Assembly: GCA_014879735.1 (NCBI GenBank)
Contig: JACSRN010000043.1
Coordinates: forward strand, 1-46,591
DNA length: 46,591 nucleotides
Reading direction: 5' to 3'
Source: Paracoccaceae bacterium
Lineage (GTDB): Bacteria; Pseudomonadota; Alphaproteobacteria; Rhodobacterales; Rhodobacteraceae
Made by a program: the position numbers and the translations under genes. How positions within the stretch are numbered: the stretch's first letter is position 1; every line of letters starts with the position of its first letter. Shown in pieces: positions 1 to 9,094 of the stretch. The notes beneath the pieces were generated by a model. The model saw only the letters and a list, made by a program, of their open reading frames with translations, had not been told where the DNA came from and did no database searches.

Positions 1-855
<855 letters not shown>

Positions 856-887
856 CATTCGCAGTATCGACGATCCGAGATAATTTC

Positions 888-1343
888 ATGCTTGACGACA
901 CTGACCGTCGCCTGTTGCGCCAGCTTCTGGCCGATCCCGGCCTGCCCATGGCTGATCTGGCCGAACGGGCCGGTGTGACCGCAGCAACCGCATGGCGCCG
1001 GCTGGAACGGATGACCGGCGCGGGAATCCTGAAGGGGCAGCAGGCGATCATCGACTGGCGCCGCCTTGGCTATGGGGTCGAGGTTTCGCTGCGCTTCACG
1101 CTCGACAAGACGGATCCGCGCGCCTTCGACGATTTCCTGGCCGCCGCGCATCTAGTGCCCGAGGTGCTGACCATCGAGACCTTTCTCGGCCGCGTCGATG
1201 CACGTCTGTCGGTCATCGCCCGGGACATGGCGCATTGGCAGGAGATCTACCGGCGCAAGATCCTGACCTTGCCGCATATCGCCGAGATCGACGCGCTGAT
1301 GCTGGTTGCCACGCTGCAGGACACCGAGGCGCTGCCGATATGA
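888..1343 (+). CDS. Lrp/AsnC family transcriptional regulator (first of tandem pair)
   Basis: This 151-aa DNA-binding regulator has the standard two-part Lrp architecture. Residues 1-60 form a winged HTH (starting LDDTDRRLLRQLL, with the recognition segment VTAATAWRRLERM). The rest is an alpha-beta RAM ligand/oligomerisation domain, with VPEVLTIETFLGR and RDMAHWQEIYRRKILTLPHI in the usual positions. The reading frame is open further upstream, but the ATG at 888 gives the normal family start, and the upstream extension resembles intergenic sequence. The stop overlaps the start of the next lrp gene (ATGA), so the two are translationally coupled and may form a hetero-oligomer. Likely targets are the divergent ilvC or the downstream enzymes. 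The effector is not deducible. Confidence 0.88.
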   Translation: MLDDTDRRLLRQLLADPGLPMADLAERAGVTAATAWRRLERMTGAGILKGQQAIIDWRRLGYGVEVSLRFTLDKTDPRAFDDFLAAAHLVPEVLTIETFLGRVDARLSVIARDMAHWQEIYRRKILTLPHIAEIDALMLVATLQDTEALPI

Positions 1344-1825
1344 TGATCGACCTGGACGATACCGACCGCGCCTTCCTGAGGGCGCTTGCCGCCGACGCCA
1401 CGCTGTCGGCCGGTGAGCTTGGCCGCCGTTTCGGCCTGTCGCAGCCCGCGGCGTGGCGGCGCGTACGGCGGCTGGAAGAGGCGGGTATCCTTGCGGGGCG
1501 CCGCGTCGTAGTCGACCGTGCGGCGCTGGGCTTCGGCGTGACCGTCTATCTTGGCCTGAAGCTTGCCACCCGTGGCCGCGTCAGCCTGGAAGATTTCGAA
1601 CGCGCCGTGACAGCTATTCCCGAGGTGCAGGTGGTGCAGCATGTGCTGGGCCTGTTCGATTACCGCCTGCGCGTCGTGGCCCGCGACATCGCCGATTTCG
1701 AGCGCGTGCTGCGCCGCCGGATCATGACATTGCCTGGCGTTGGCAATGTCGAAGCCAATGTGCTGCTGACCGAAGAGCGACGCCCGGGTCCGCTTGGCGT
1801 GGCGGAAACCGGCGGGAAGCCGTGA
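1340..1825 (+). CDS. Lrp/AsnC family transcriptional regulator (second of tandem pair)
   Basis: This 161-aa paralogue of the preceding gene shares the layout: an N-terminal winged HTH (LDDTDRAFLRALAAD, recognition helix LSQPAAWRRVRRLEEAG) and a RAM domain with IPEVQVVQHVLGLFDYRLRV and RRRIMTLPGV. It starts at an ATG whose last two bases are the first two of the upstream stop (ATGA overlap). Paired Lrp-like proteins also occur as NirD/NirL siroheme decarboxylase subunits. Both proteins here look like ordinary regulators and there are no nir genes nearby, so regulation is the better call. The enolase-superfamily enzyme gene follows after 40 bp on the same strand. Confidence 0.88.
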   Translation: MMIDLDDTDRAFLRALAADATLSAGELGRRFGLSQPAAWRRVRRLEEAGILAGRRVVVDRAALGFGVTVYLGLKLATRGRVSLEDFERAVTAIPEVQVVQHVLGLFDYRLRVVARDIADFERVLRRRIMTLPGVGNVEANVLLTEERRPGPLGVAETGGKP

Positions 1826-1865
1826 TTGCGGCTGGCTAGATTGGCACCACATGCGGAGGACGCCC

Positions 1866-2969
1866 ATGAAGCTTGTGAAACTGGAAACCTTCAGCACCGA
1901 ACAGGTCTCGTTCGTGCGGGCCACCGCCGATACCGGCGATATAGGCTGGGGCCAGTGTTCCACCTATATGGCCGACATCACGGCGCAGGTCTTCCACCGC
2001 CAGATCGCGCCGCATGCGCTGGGCTGTAACCCGCTGGATTTTGCCGATACGCTGCAACTGATCCAGGAGCGCGAGCACAAGTTTCCCGGCAGCTACCTGC
2101 GCCGCGCGATGGCCGGACTTGACACCGCGCTCTGGGATCTGCGCGGCAAGGTCGAGGGCAAGCCGGTGGCCAGTCTTCTTGGCGGCAGCCCGGGCAGGGT
2201 GCGGGCCTATGCCTCCAGCATGAAGCGCGACATCACCCCCCGCGACGAGGCCGCCCGCTTCTGTCGCCTGCGTGACGATCACGGCTTTACCGCCTTCAAA
2301 TGGCGTGTCGGCGCCGAATGCGGCCGCGACCGCGACGAATGGCCGGGCCGGACGGAAGAGGTGATCCCCGTCGTCTCGAAAGCGCTGGGCGATGGCATCG
2401 ACAAGCTGGTCGACGGAAATTCCTGCTATTCGCCGGCAAGGGCCATCGCCGTGGGCCGCATGCTGGAGGCGAACGGCATCGGCCATTTCGAGGAACCCTG
2501 TCCCTATTGGGAGGTGGACCAGACCGCAGAGGTCCGCGCCGCATTGGCGATCGACGTCGCCGGTGGCGAGCAGGACAACGAATATTCCGCATGGCAACTG
2601 ATGATCGAGCATCGGGCCGTCGATATCCTGCAGCCCGACATCCTGTACCTGGGCGGCATGCACCGGACCCTGCACGTCTGCCGCATGGGCCATGCCGCGG
2701 GCCTGCCCGTCACGCCGCATGCGGCGAACCTTGGCCTTGTGACGATGTGCACCATGCATCTGTTGCGAGCAATTCCGAACCCCGGGAAATACCTGGAATT
2801 TTCCATCGAGGGGCCGGATTATTACCCTTGGCAGGACGGGCTTTTCCTCGGGACCCCCTATCGGATCGAGGATGGCCATGCCATTGTGACCGACGCGCCG
2901 GGCTGGGGGGTGGAAATTGCCCCCGACTGGCTGGCCGGCGCCGATTACAGATGTTCGGAACGGAACTAA
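1866..2969 (+). CDS. Mandelate racemase/muconate lactonizing enzyme family protein (enolase superfamily)
   Basis: This 367-aa enzyme belongs to a family that abstracts an alpha-proton from carboxylate substrates such as sugar acids, using Mg2+. The N-terminal capping domain is followed by a TIM barrel. The metal ligands expected of the family are visible: Asp183 in the VDGNS stretch, Glu209 in HFEEP and Glu235 in AGGEQD. A catalytic His285 sits in TPHAAN, downstream of Asp258 in LQPDIL. Lys145 (FKWR) replaces the more usual KxK motif, so residue 147 is Arg, which resembles acid-sugar dehydratases. The ATG at 1866 follows GCGGAGGA at 1855-1862. The class V aminotransferase gene follows after 10 bp, implying one operon. 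The substrate is unknown; an acid-sugar or hydroxy-amino-acid dehydratase is plausible. Confidence 0.85.
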   Translation: MKLVKLETFSTEQVSFVRATADTGDIGWGQCSTYMADITAQVFHRQIAPHALGCNPLDFADTLQLIQEREHKFPGSYLRRAMAGLDTALWDLRGKVEGKPVASLLGGSPGRVRAYASSMKRDITPRDEAARFCRLRDDHGFTAFKWRVGAECGRDRDEWPGRTEEVIPVVSKALGDGIDKLVDGNSCYSPARAIAVGRMLEANGIGHFEEPCPYWEVDQTAEVRAALAIDVAGGEQDNEYSAWQLMIEHRAVDILQPDILYLGGMHRTLHVCRMGHAAGLPVTPHAANLGLVTMCTMHLLRAIPNPGKYLEFSIEGPDYYPWQDGLFLGTPYRIEDGHAIVTDAPGWGVEIAPDWLAGADYRCSERN

Positions 2970-2979
2970 GGAGGCCCCC

Positions 2980-4104
2980 ATGCCCGCATTGCACGCCCAT
3001 ATCGACCCTGAGGGGCTTGAGGAGTTTTCGGTGGTCTTCACCGACCGCAGCCTGAATCACATGTCGGCGCGGTTTCAGGGCATAATGCGCGAGGTCTCGG
3101 CGCTGCTGAAAGAGGTCTACAATGGCACGGCCACGGCGCTCGTCCCCGGTGGGGGCACCTGCGCGATGGAATCGGTGGCGCGCCAGTTCGGCCGCGGCCG
3201 GGTCCTGATCGTGCGGAACGGCTTTTTCAGCTTCCGCTGGAGCCAGATCTTCGAGGCGGGCGGATTCGCGCAGGAAACCCATGTGGTGATGGCGCGCGCG
3301 GCGGGCAATGCGCCGAAATCCGCCTTTGCACCGCCGCCGGTCGATGAGGTGGTGACACGGATCCGCGAGACCCGGCCCGAGGCCGTCTTCGCCCCGCATG
3401 TGGAAACCGCCAGCGGCATCATTCTGCCCGATGGCTATATCGCCGCCATCGCCGCCGCCGCGCATGAGGTGGGTGCGATCCTCGTTCTTGACTGCATCGC
3501 CAGCGGTGCGATCTGGGTCGACATGGCCGCGCTTGGGGTCGATGTGCTGATCTCGGCGCCACAGAAGGGCTGGTCCTCCACTCCCGCGGCCGGGATCGTC
3601 GTTCTGGGGCCGCAGGGCGAGGAGCGCCTGGCCGCGACCACGACCGACAGTTTCGCGCTGGATCTGAAGAAATGGCGCATGATCATGAAGGCCTATGAAG
3701 ACGGCGGCCACGCCTATCACGCAACGATGCCGACGGATTCCATCCTGGCCCTGCACGATGCGATGGTCGAGACCAGGGCCATGGGCTTTGCCGAGGCAAA
3801 GGCCGCGCAATGGGATCTGGGGCAGAAGGTCCGGGCCCTGCTGGCGGAACGGGGCGTGAGCTCGGTCGCGGCCGAGGGATTCCAGGCGCCGGGGGTGGTG
3901 GTCAGCTTCACCGACGACCCGCAGGTGCAGAACGGCGCGAAATTCCGTGATGCCGGGCTGCAGATCGCCGCCGGCGTGCCCCTGCAGGTGGGCGAGGGCG
4001 AAAGCTACCGCAGCTTCCGCCTCGGCCTTTTCGGGCTGGACAAGCTGAAGGATGTGGATGGCACCGTGGCCCGGCTGCGGCGCGGTGTCGAAGCCGTGCT
4101 GTAG
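2980..4104 (+). CDS. PLP-dependent class V aminotransferase (alanine-glyoxylate/serine-pyruvate type)
   Basis: This 374-aa fold-type I PLP enzyme has the class V features. PGGGTCAMES at about residues 56-65 forms the phosphate cup, Asp171 in VLDCIASG pairs with the pyridine nitrogen, and the Schiff-base Lys196 is in ISAPQKGWSS. A C-terminal Arg-rich substrate pocket (SYRSFRLGLFG) ends the protein. Relatives transfer amino groups to glyoxylate or pyruvate. The start at 2980 is preceded by a strong AAGGAGG at 2968-2974 that overlaps the stop of the upstream enolase-superfamily gene, so the two enzymes are co-translated. Context suggests a two-step route in which a dehydratase makes a 2-oxo acid that is then aminated, or the reverse. 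The actual substrate cannot be read from sequence. Confidence 0.85.
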   Translation: MPALHAHIDPEGLEEFSVVFTDRSLNHMSARFQGIMREVSALLKEVYNGTATALVPGGGTCAMESVARQFGRGRVLIVRNGFFSFRWSQIFEAGGFAQETHVVMARAAGNAPKSAFAPPPVDEVVTRIRETRPEAVFAPHVETASGIILPDGYIAAIAAAAHEVGAILVLDCIASGAIWVDMAALGVDVLISAPQKGWSSTPAAGIVVLGPQGEERLAATTTDSFALDLKKWRMIMKAYEDGGHAYHATMPTDSILALHDAMVETRAMGFAEAKAAQWDLGQKVRALLAERGVSSVAAEGFQAPGVVVSFTDDPQVQNGAKFRDAGLQIAAGVPLQVGEGESYRSFRLGLFGLDKLKDVDGTVARLRRGVEAVL

Positions 4105-4131
4105 CGCGGCTCATCCCCGAGGGCGCCCCTG

Positions 4132-4150
4132 CCGGGGTTTCCCTCCCCGG
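4132..4150. terminator. GC-rich inverted repeat between convergent genes
   Basis: CCGGGG and CCCCGG arms (6 bp) flank a 7-nt loop in the 53-bp gap between the convergent aminotransferase and UbiH-type genes. There is no T-run on either side, so intrinsic termination is doubtful. It may act as an RNA 3'-end stabiliser or be a chance GC dyad. Confidence 0.25.
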
Positions 4151-4157
4151 GGTGCGA

Positions 4158-5357
4158 CTATCTTACGCCCAGGCCGGCGCGCATCATGGTCTTGCGCACC
4201 GGCGCCAGGGCATAAAGCGCATCCAGCGCGCCGGCCCGCAGATTGCGCAGCCCCTGCGCCCCCATCATCGAGGCGCGGTTCAGCAGGTCTATGCCGGTGA
4301 CGCGGGCCTCGACCTCCCAGTGGCGGCGGCGATGATAGGTTTCAAGCATCGCCGCCGAGCCGAGATTGGCCCGGTCCTTTTCCGCAAGCTCCAGCAGCAC
4401 CCGCAGGTCGGCCAGCGACATGTTCAGCCCCTGCGCGCCGATGGGCGGCACCACATGCGCCGCCTCGGCCATCAGCGCCACCCGCTCGCCCGCCATCCGC
4501 GCCGCCTTCTGGCTGATGATCGGCCAGACGGAACGGCGGGTGATCAGCGTCAGCGGCCCGAGGATGCCGCAGGACCGCAGGTTCATCGCCGCCTCGAAAT
4601 TCCCCTCGGGCAGATCCGCCAGGCGCTGCACCTCTGGCCCGGTTTCCATCCAGACGATGGCCGAGGCAGGCCGGCCCTCGTGGTCGGGCAGGGGGACCAG
4701 GGTGAACGGGCCGCCGGAGCGATGGATCTCGGTCGAGACATTGCCGTGCGGCAGGGGATGCGTCACCGCGAAGGCCAGTGCCTTCTGGCCGTAGCGGATG
4801 GTTTTTACCGGAATGCCAAGCGCATCGCGCATGGTGGAATTGCGCCCGTCGGCCGCGACGACCATCCGTGCGGCAACCTGCGTGCCATCCGACAATGTGA
4901 CCAGCGCCTCGGCCTCGCGGGTGAACAGCCGCGCAGCCGCGAGGCCGGGGAGGAAGGTCACATCGGGAATCTCGGCCAGCCGCGCCACCATCTCGCGTCG
5001 CAGCAGCCAGTTGGGCAGGTTCCAGCCGAAGGGTTGTTCCGAGATGTCGCGGGCATCGAAATCCTTGACGATGCGGGCTTTTCCCGCCTCGCCGCCGGCA
5101 TCGACGATCCGCATCACCTGCAGTGCGGCGGCATGCGGTTCCAGCCGGCCCCAGAGACCGGCAGCCTGCAGGACAGGTATCGAGGGCTGCAGGAAGGCTG
5201 TGGTGCGCAGGTCGGCGCCGGGCGCGTCCCCCCGCGTCACCGGCACCTCCGGATCAACGCAAAGGGTGCGGAAGCCCGCCGATCCAAAGGCGGCCGCGGC
5301 CGTCAGACCGGCGACGCCGCCGCCGGAGACCAGAATGTCGGTGGTGATGCGTGCCAT
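4158..5357 (-). CDS. UbiH/UbiF/COQ6-family FAD-dependent hydroxylase
   Basis: This 399-aa flavoprotein monooxygenase probably hydroxylates the ubiquinone ring precursor at the membrane face. The N-terminal dinucleotide-binding motif is SGGGVAGLTAAAAFG at about residues 11-25. The VVAADGRNSTMRD stretch is the family DG motif. The second FAD motif near residue 300 reads MAEAAHVVPPIGAQGLN, where an AEAAH variant replaces GDAAH; this variant looks familiar for alphaproteobacterial members. Length is normal for the family. Which ring position is modified cannot be deduced, so no specific ubi symbol is given. The gene is convergent with the aminotransferase and followed upstream by a small membrane protein gene in the same orientation. 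Confidence 0.88.
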   Translation of the reverse strand: MARITTDILVSGGGVAGLTAAAAFGSAGFRTLCVDPEVPVTRGDAPGADLRTTAFLQPSIPVLQAAGLWGRLEPHAAALQVMRIVDAGGEAGKARIVKDFDARDISEQPFGWNLPNWLLRREMVARLAEIPDVTFLPGLAAARLFTREAEALVTLSDGTQVAARMVVAADGRNSTMRDALGIPVKTIRYGQKALAFAVTHPLPHGNVSTEIHRSGGPFTLVPLPDHEGRPASAIVWMETGPEVQRLADLPEGNFEAAMNLRSCGILGPLTLITRRSVWPIISQKAARMAGERVALMAEAAHVVPPIGAQGLNMSLADLRVLLELAEKDRANLGSAAMLETYHRRRHWEVEARVTGIDLLNRASMMGAQGLRNLRAGALDALYALAPVRKTMMRAGLGVR

Positions 5358-5447
5358 GATCCCATCCCTTGCTGCGCGCAGACTAGGGCGCGGCCGGGGA
5401 AAGGACCAGAGGACAGGATGCCGCTTGTTGCCGCGGCCGCGCCACCC

Positions 5448-5693
5448 TCAGGGCAGGGAGACCGCCACAAAGAAGGCGAACATTACCGGCACCAGCACCA
5501 GCCCCGTCACGGTCAGCGCCACCAGGCCCCAGATCTTCACCGCCAGCACAAGGCAGACAACAACCAGTGCAAGGAGGTAGAAGACGGCATTCACGCCCTG
5601 CGCGTAGGTGCGCGCGATGAAGCCCACGATCGGGATGCGATAGAGCATCCGCTCGGACGACGAGGGGGCAGAGACATCCGCGGCAGGCGACAT
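5448..5693 (-). CDS. Small membrane protein of unknown function
   Basis: An 81-aa protein with a short polar N-terminus (rich in Ala, Ser and Pro) is followed by two hydrophobic segments at about residues 33-54 and 56-79, so it should be an inner-membrane hairpin. I do not recognise a family. The ATG at 5693 is preceded by AAAGGG with about 5-nt spacing. A longer open frame upstream to 5780 lacks membrane character and is less likely. It lies 90 bp upstream of the UbiH-type gene in the same direction, so co-transcription with that membrane-associated enzyme is possible. Confidence 0.6.
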   Translation of the reverse strand: MSPAADVSAPSSSERMLYRIPIVGFIARTYAQGVNAVFYLLALVVVCLVLAVKIWGLVALTVTGLVLVPVMFAFFVAVSLP

Positions 5694-5800
5694 GGGAAAC
5701 CCTTTTCCGGTCTGTAAGTTGCCTTCAGGATACCTGTTTTCATGCGGTGCGGAAAGGGGCCTGGCGTCGCAGTGCGACAACCTGTCCGCCGCCGGTCGGC

Positions 5801-6448
5801 TCAGCCCCGCAGCCGGCGCAGGAAGCGTTCCAGATCGTCGGTATGGTGGTCGATATGCGGGGCGGGATGCGGCCTTGGCGCGACATGCACAGTGCGCATG
5901 CCCAGGGCATGCGGCACGGCCAGATTGCGCGGGTCGTCCTCGAACATGGCAGCCGTGGCCGGGTCGAACCCGTCTTGCGCACGGATCGCCGCATAGGCCT
6001 CGGCCCCCGGCTTGGGGTGGAAACCGGCGTGCTCCACACCGTAGACCGCATCGAACAACCCCGAGAAACCGCGTTTTTCCAGCACTTTGCGGGCATAAAC
6101 CGTATCGGCGTTGGTAAAGACGATCCGCCGTCCCGGCAGCGCCGCAATGGCCGCGGCCAGCGCCGGATCGGGCAACAGCGGCGAGAAGTCGATGTCATGC
6201 ACCGCGGCGAGATATTCGCCCGGCTCGATGCGATGCTCGTTCATCAACCCCGCCAGCGTGGTGCCGTAAAGCTGCCAGTAGTGCCGGCGCAGATGGTCGG
6301 CATGGGCGCGGCTGACGGCAAGCCGGTTCATCACCCATTCGGTCATCCGCTCCTCGATCTGGTCGAAAAGTCGCATCCCCGGCGGATAAAGCGTATTGTC
6401 CAGGTCGAAGACCCAGGTTGTCACATGCTGGAAGTCGCGATGGGGCAT
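5801..6448 (-). CDS. HAD-superfamily pyrimidine 5'-nucleotidase-like hydrolase
   Basis: The 215-aa protein has the complete HAD signature. Motif I is VFDLDNTLYP at about residues 13-22, with the nucleophile Asp15 and Asp17. Motif II is the Thr in IVFTNAD, motif III is the Lys in HPKPG and motif IV is the acidic pair in MFEDDPRN. The alpha-helical cap between motifs I and II fits the SDT1/SSM1 and pyrimidine 5'-nucleotidase subgroup, which dephosphorylates nucleotides such as UMP or flavin-type substrates. It is divergent from a GntR regulator across about 97 bp. Substrate specificity is inference from subgroup resemblance. Confidence 0.85.
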   Translation of the reverse strand: MPHRDFQHVTTWVFDLDNTLYPPGMRLFDQIEERMTEWVMNRLAVSRAHADHLRRHYWQLYGTTLAGLMNEHRIEPGEYLAAVHDIDFSPLLPDPALAAAIAALPGRRIVFTNADTVYARKVLEKRGFSGLFDAVYGVEHAGFHPKPGAEAYAAIRAQDGFDPATAAMFEDDPRNLAVPHALGMRTVHVAPRPHPAPHIDHHTDDLERFLRRLRG

Positions 6449-6545
6449 GGTTCTTGGTAAACCCGGGCTGCGGCCTTTGGAAGTGTTGATCGTGCCGGGG
6501 GCGGCGGCTAGTGTCGCACACCTCAGGGATCGGCAGGAGGGCCGG

Positions 6546-7181
6546 GTGCAGAAGGATGCCTATACGCTGATTCTCGAGGCGATCGAGGCGGGAACCTACA
6601 AGCCGGGCGACCGGCTGGTGGAAAGCGAGCTGGCCGAGCGGCTGGGCGTGAGCCGCACCCCGGTGCGCGAGGCGCTGCAGCGCCTGGAGACGCAGGCGAT
6701 GCTGACGCGCGACGGGCGAAGCCTGATCGTTGCCTCGCTGGACCACAACCAGCTGGCCGAGCTTTACGCGGTCCGGACCGAGCTTGAGGGGCTGGCGGCG
6801 CGGCTGGCGGCGCGGCATGCCACCGAAGAGGAAATCCGGGTGCTGCAAAGCATGGCGGCCGAGGATCGTGTCCTTCTGGGTGGCGACCCTTCGGCGCTGA
6901 GCCGGGCGAACAAGCGGTTCCACAAGCAGATTCACCTCGCCAGCCACAACCGTTTTCTCGTCCAGCAACTGGATTTGGTGCATCGCTCGATGGCGCTGAT
7001 GGCCAAGACCTCCTTCGCGGCCGAGGGGCGCGACGAGGTGGCGCTGGCGGAACACGGAACCATCGTTGCGGCGATCGCCGCGCGCGATGGCGATGCCGCC
7101 TATCAGGCGCTGAAGACCCATATCAGCCGCGCGTTCGAGACCCGTCTGCGCATCGAGGCCGGAGAGCTGCGGCTGCGCTGA
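6546..7181 (+). CDS. GntR-family (FadR/FCD subfamily) transcriptional regulator
   Basis: The 211-aa regulator has an N-terminal winged HTH at about residues 5-65, with the GntR signatures GDRLVESELAERLGVSRTPV and REALQRLE. An all-helical FCD effector domain follows, with conserved metal-site positions (Asn/Arg-Asn-Lys-Phe-His and later His residues in FHKQIHLASHNRFL and TLKTH-like segments). The GTG start at 6546 is chosen because AGGAGG sits at 6535-6540; an in-frame ATG 50 codons earlier lies inside the divergent HAD gene. FCD regulators usually respond to small organic acids and repress adjacent catabolic genes, but neighbours here are housekeeping, so the target may be distant. Confidence 0.88.
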   Translation: MQKDAYTLILEAIEAGTYKPGDRLVESELAERLGVSRTPVREALQRLETQAMLTRDGRSLIVASLDHNQLAELYAVRTELEGLAARLAARHATEEEIRVLQSMAAEDRVLLGGDPSALSRANKRFHKQIHLASHNRFLVQQLDLVHRSMALMAKTSFAAEGRDEVALAEHGTIVAAIAARDGDAAYQALKTHISRAFETRLRIEAGELRLR

Positions 7182-7190
7182 GCGCCATCG

Positions 7191-9014
7191 TCAACCCGGC
7201 CCGGCGGGATCGAAGATGCCATGCGTCGTCTTGTCCCAGTAGAACGGACGGGTGATCAGTTCCCACAGCGCCTTGTAGGCAGCGAAGCTGGCAAAGGGGA
7301 AATAGCCATGCAGCGTCAGCGCCCAAAGCGGCGAGAGGCGGTGCCCTGAACGGCGCAGCCCGACCGCTGCAGTGATCGCGTCGATTGTGGCCGAGGCGAG
7401 AAAGAGCCCGGCCATGGTCTGCAGGGCAGGCGTCGGCAGGACCCCCGCCACCGGATGCGGCAGGCCGAAGCTGACGATCCAGAACGACCACAAAAGCGGT
7501 GCCAGCAGGGCCTGCAGGATCGAGCCGGCGAACATCACCTGAAAGCCGAGGAAGGCGCGTGGCCCGATCTGCCGCCACAGAAGGACAGGGTCGCGCATAT
7601 GGACGAACCAGGTCATCATGTAGCCCTTGATCCAGCGCGAGCGCTGCTTGACCCAGGGGAGGATCCGGCAGTTCGCCTCTTCCATCGTCACCGTCCCGAT
7701 CAGTTCGGTCCGGTAGCCATGGCGTACCAGGCGGATGCCCAGATCGGCATCTTCGGTGACGTTATGGGCATCCCAGCCGCCCAGCGCCTCGATCACGTCG
7801 CGGCGGAAGAACAGCGTGGTGCCGCCCAGCGGCACGGCCAGGCCGAGCCGGGCGATGCCGGGCAGGATCAGCCGGAACCAGGTGGCATATTCGATGGTAA
7901 AGCAGCGCGACAACCAGTTGGTGCGGGGGTTGTAGTAATCCAGCGCGCCCTGCAGGCAGGCAACCTCGGGGCCGCGGCGCTGGAACCGCTCGACCACCTT
8001 GCGCAATTGCGCCGGCTCGGGCGCGTCCTCGGCGTCGTAGATGCCGATGATCGAGCCGCGGCATTGGCCGAGTGCCACGTTCAGCGCCCGCGGCTTGGTC
8101 TTCACCCGGCCCTCGGGCACCACCACGACCCGCATCCAGGGCGGCAGGTCGGCGCGGGTCAGCGCGTCACGGGTCATGCGGTCGCCGATTTCGACGGCAA
8201 GGATGACATCCAGCAGATCCCGCGGATATTCCAGCCGCGACAGCCGGGCGACGAGACGGGCGGCGATATCGTCCTCGCGGTACAGCGCGACGATGATCGA
8301 GATGCGCGGCATGAGCGCCTTGGCCGGTGCTTCGGGCTCAGGGTCTGGCGCGCGCAGCGCGGCGATGGCGGCGGCGACTTTCAGCAGGGTTGCGGCAACC
8401 AGCGAGACCAGCGCCAGCGCGAGGAGGATGTGAAGCAGGATCAGCGGCGCCGCCACGGCCAGCGCCATCGCGGTGCAGGCGCCGAACAGGGCCCAGCGGC
8501 GCCCGTTTTCACTGCCCCAGCTGCGGCAGCTTTCGGCGGTGGGGACATGGGCCTCGGCCCGGGCGGCGATGCTTGGCCCCCGGCGAGCCAGGATCGCCTC
8601 GGCGATCCGTTCGGCCGGGGCCAGCGTCATGATCACCGGGCCGAGCCGGTCCTCCAGCATCGGGCGCAGGCGCGCGAAATCCTGGGGGCGCGCGGTGGCG
8701 ACGGCAGTCACCGATCCCGCGCGGGCCAGTGGCACGACCCGGTGGCGCAGGCAATCGGCCAGCCCCACGCGGTCGATCAGCGCGGCATCGGGCAACGGCG
8801 ATAGCGGATCGACCAGTGTTGCACCATGGCTGCGCGCGGCTGCAGCGAGGCGTTCGCCTTCGGTCTGCGGGACGGCGGCCGGCTGCAGCAGTGCGGTGGC
8901 GCGGCGGCCGGGGAAGGGGATCAGGTTCGACCGGAGCGCGCGCGCCGCGACCTTCAGCGCCAGCGCGGCGCCGCGTGGTTCATGCCCCTCGTTCCGAATC
9001 GAGGCTTTCGCCAT
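7191..9014 (-). CDS. Membrane glycosyltransferase, family 2 (cellulose-synthase-like)
   Basis: The 607-aa processive-type glycosyltransferase probably makes or exports a cell-surface polysaccharide from a nucleotide sugar. Residues about 50-145 resemble a T2SSE/MshEN-like N-terminal domain. Two hydrophobic segments follow at about 174-220. The GT2 catalytic domain carries the substrate Asp motif DAED (327-330), TED (420-422) with the catalytic base, and QRSRW (457-461), equivalent to the QxxRW of processive enzymes. C-terminal transmembrane segments close the channel. The gene is followed by no synthesis partner genes in this window (carA is upstream on the same strand), so product identity is unknown. 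Confidence 0.85.
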   Translation of the reverse strand: MAKASIRNEGHEPRGAALALKVAARALRSNLIPFPGRRATALLQPAAVPQTEGERLAAAARSHGATLVDPLSPLPDAALIDRVGLADCLRHRVVPLARAGSVTAVATARPQDFARLRPMLEDRLGPVIMTLAPAERIAEAILARRGPSIAARAEAHVPTAESCRSWGSENGRRWALFGACTAMALAVAAPLILLHILLALALVSLVAATLLKVAAAIAALRAPDPEPEAPAKALMPRISIIVALYREDDIAARLVARLSRLEYPRDLLDVILAVEIGDRMTRDALTRADLPPWMRVVVVPEGRVKTKPRALNVALGQCRGSIIGIYDAEDAPEPAQLRKVVERFQRRGPEVACLQGALDYYNPRTNWLSRCFTIEYATWFRLILPGIARLGLAVPLGGTTLFFRRDVIEALGGWDAHNVTEDADLGIRLVRHGYRTELIGTVTMEEANCRILPWVKQRSRWIKGYMMTWFVHMRDPVLLWRQIGPRAFLGFQVMFAGSILQALLAPLLWSFWIVSFGLPHPVAGVLPTPALQTMAGLFLASATIDAITAAVGLRRSGHRLSPLWALTLHGYFPFASFAAYKALWELITRPFYWDKTTHGIFDPAGPG

Positions 9015-9094
9015 GTCGTCCCCCTGCGACTCGTCCGGATGATCGCGGCGGGAGCGTTAAAGACTGGTTAATGCTCGGGACGACGCCCGGCGGT

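Noticed and set aside
888-1825. NirD/NirL-like siroheme decarboxylase pair
   Set aside because: Both proteins have ordinary HTH and RAM motifs of Lrp regulators and no nir or heme genes are nearby.
4158-5357. Possible inactive UbiH-type enzyme because of AEAAH instead of GDAAH
   Set aside because: This variant looks familiar for alphaproteobacterial members and the other FAD motifs are intact.
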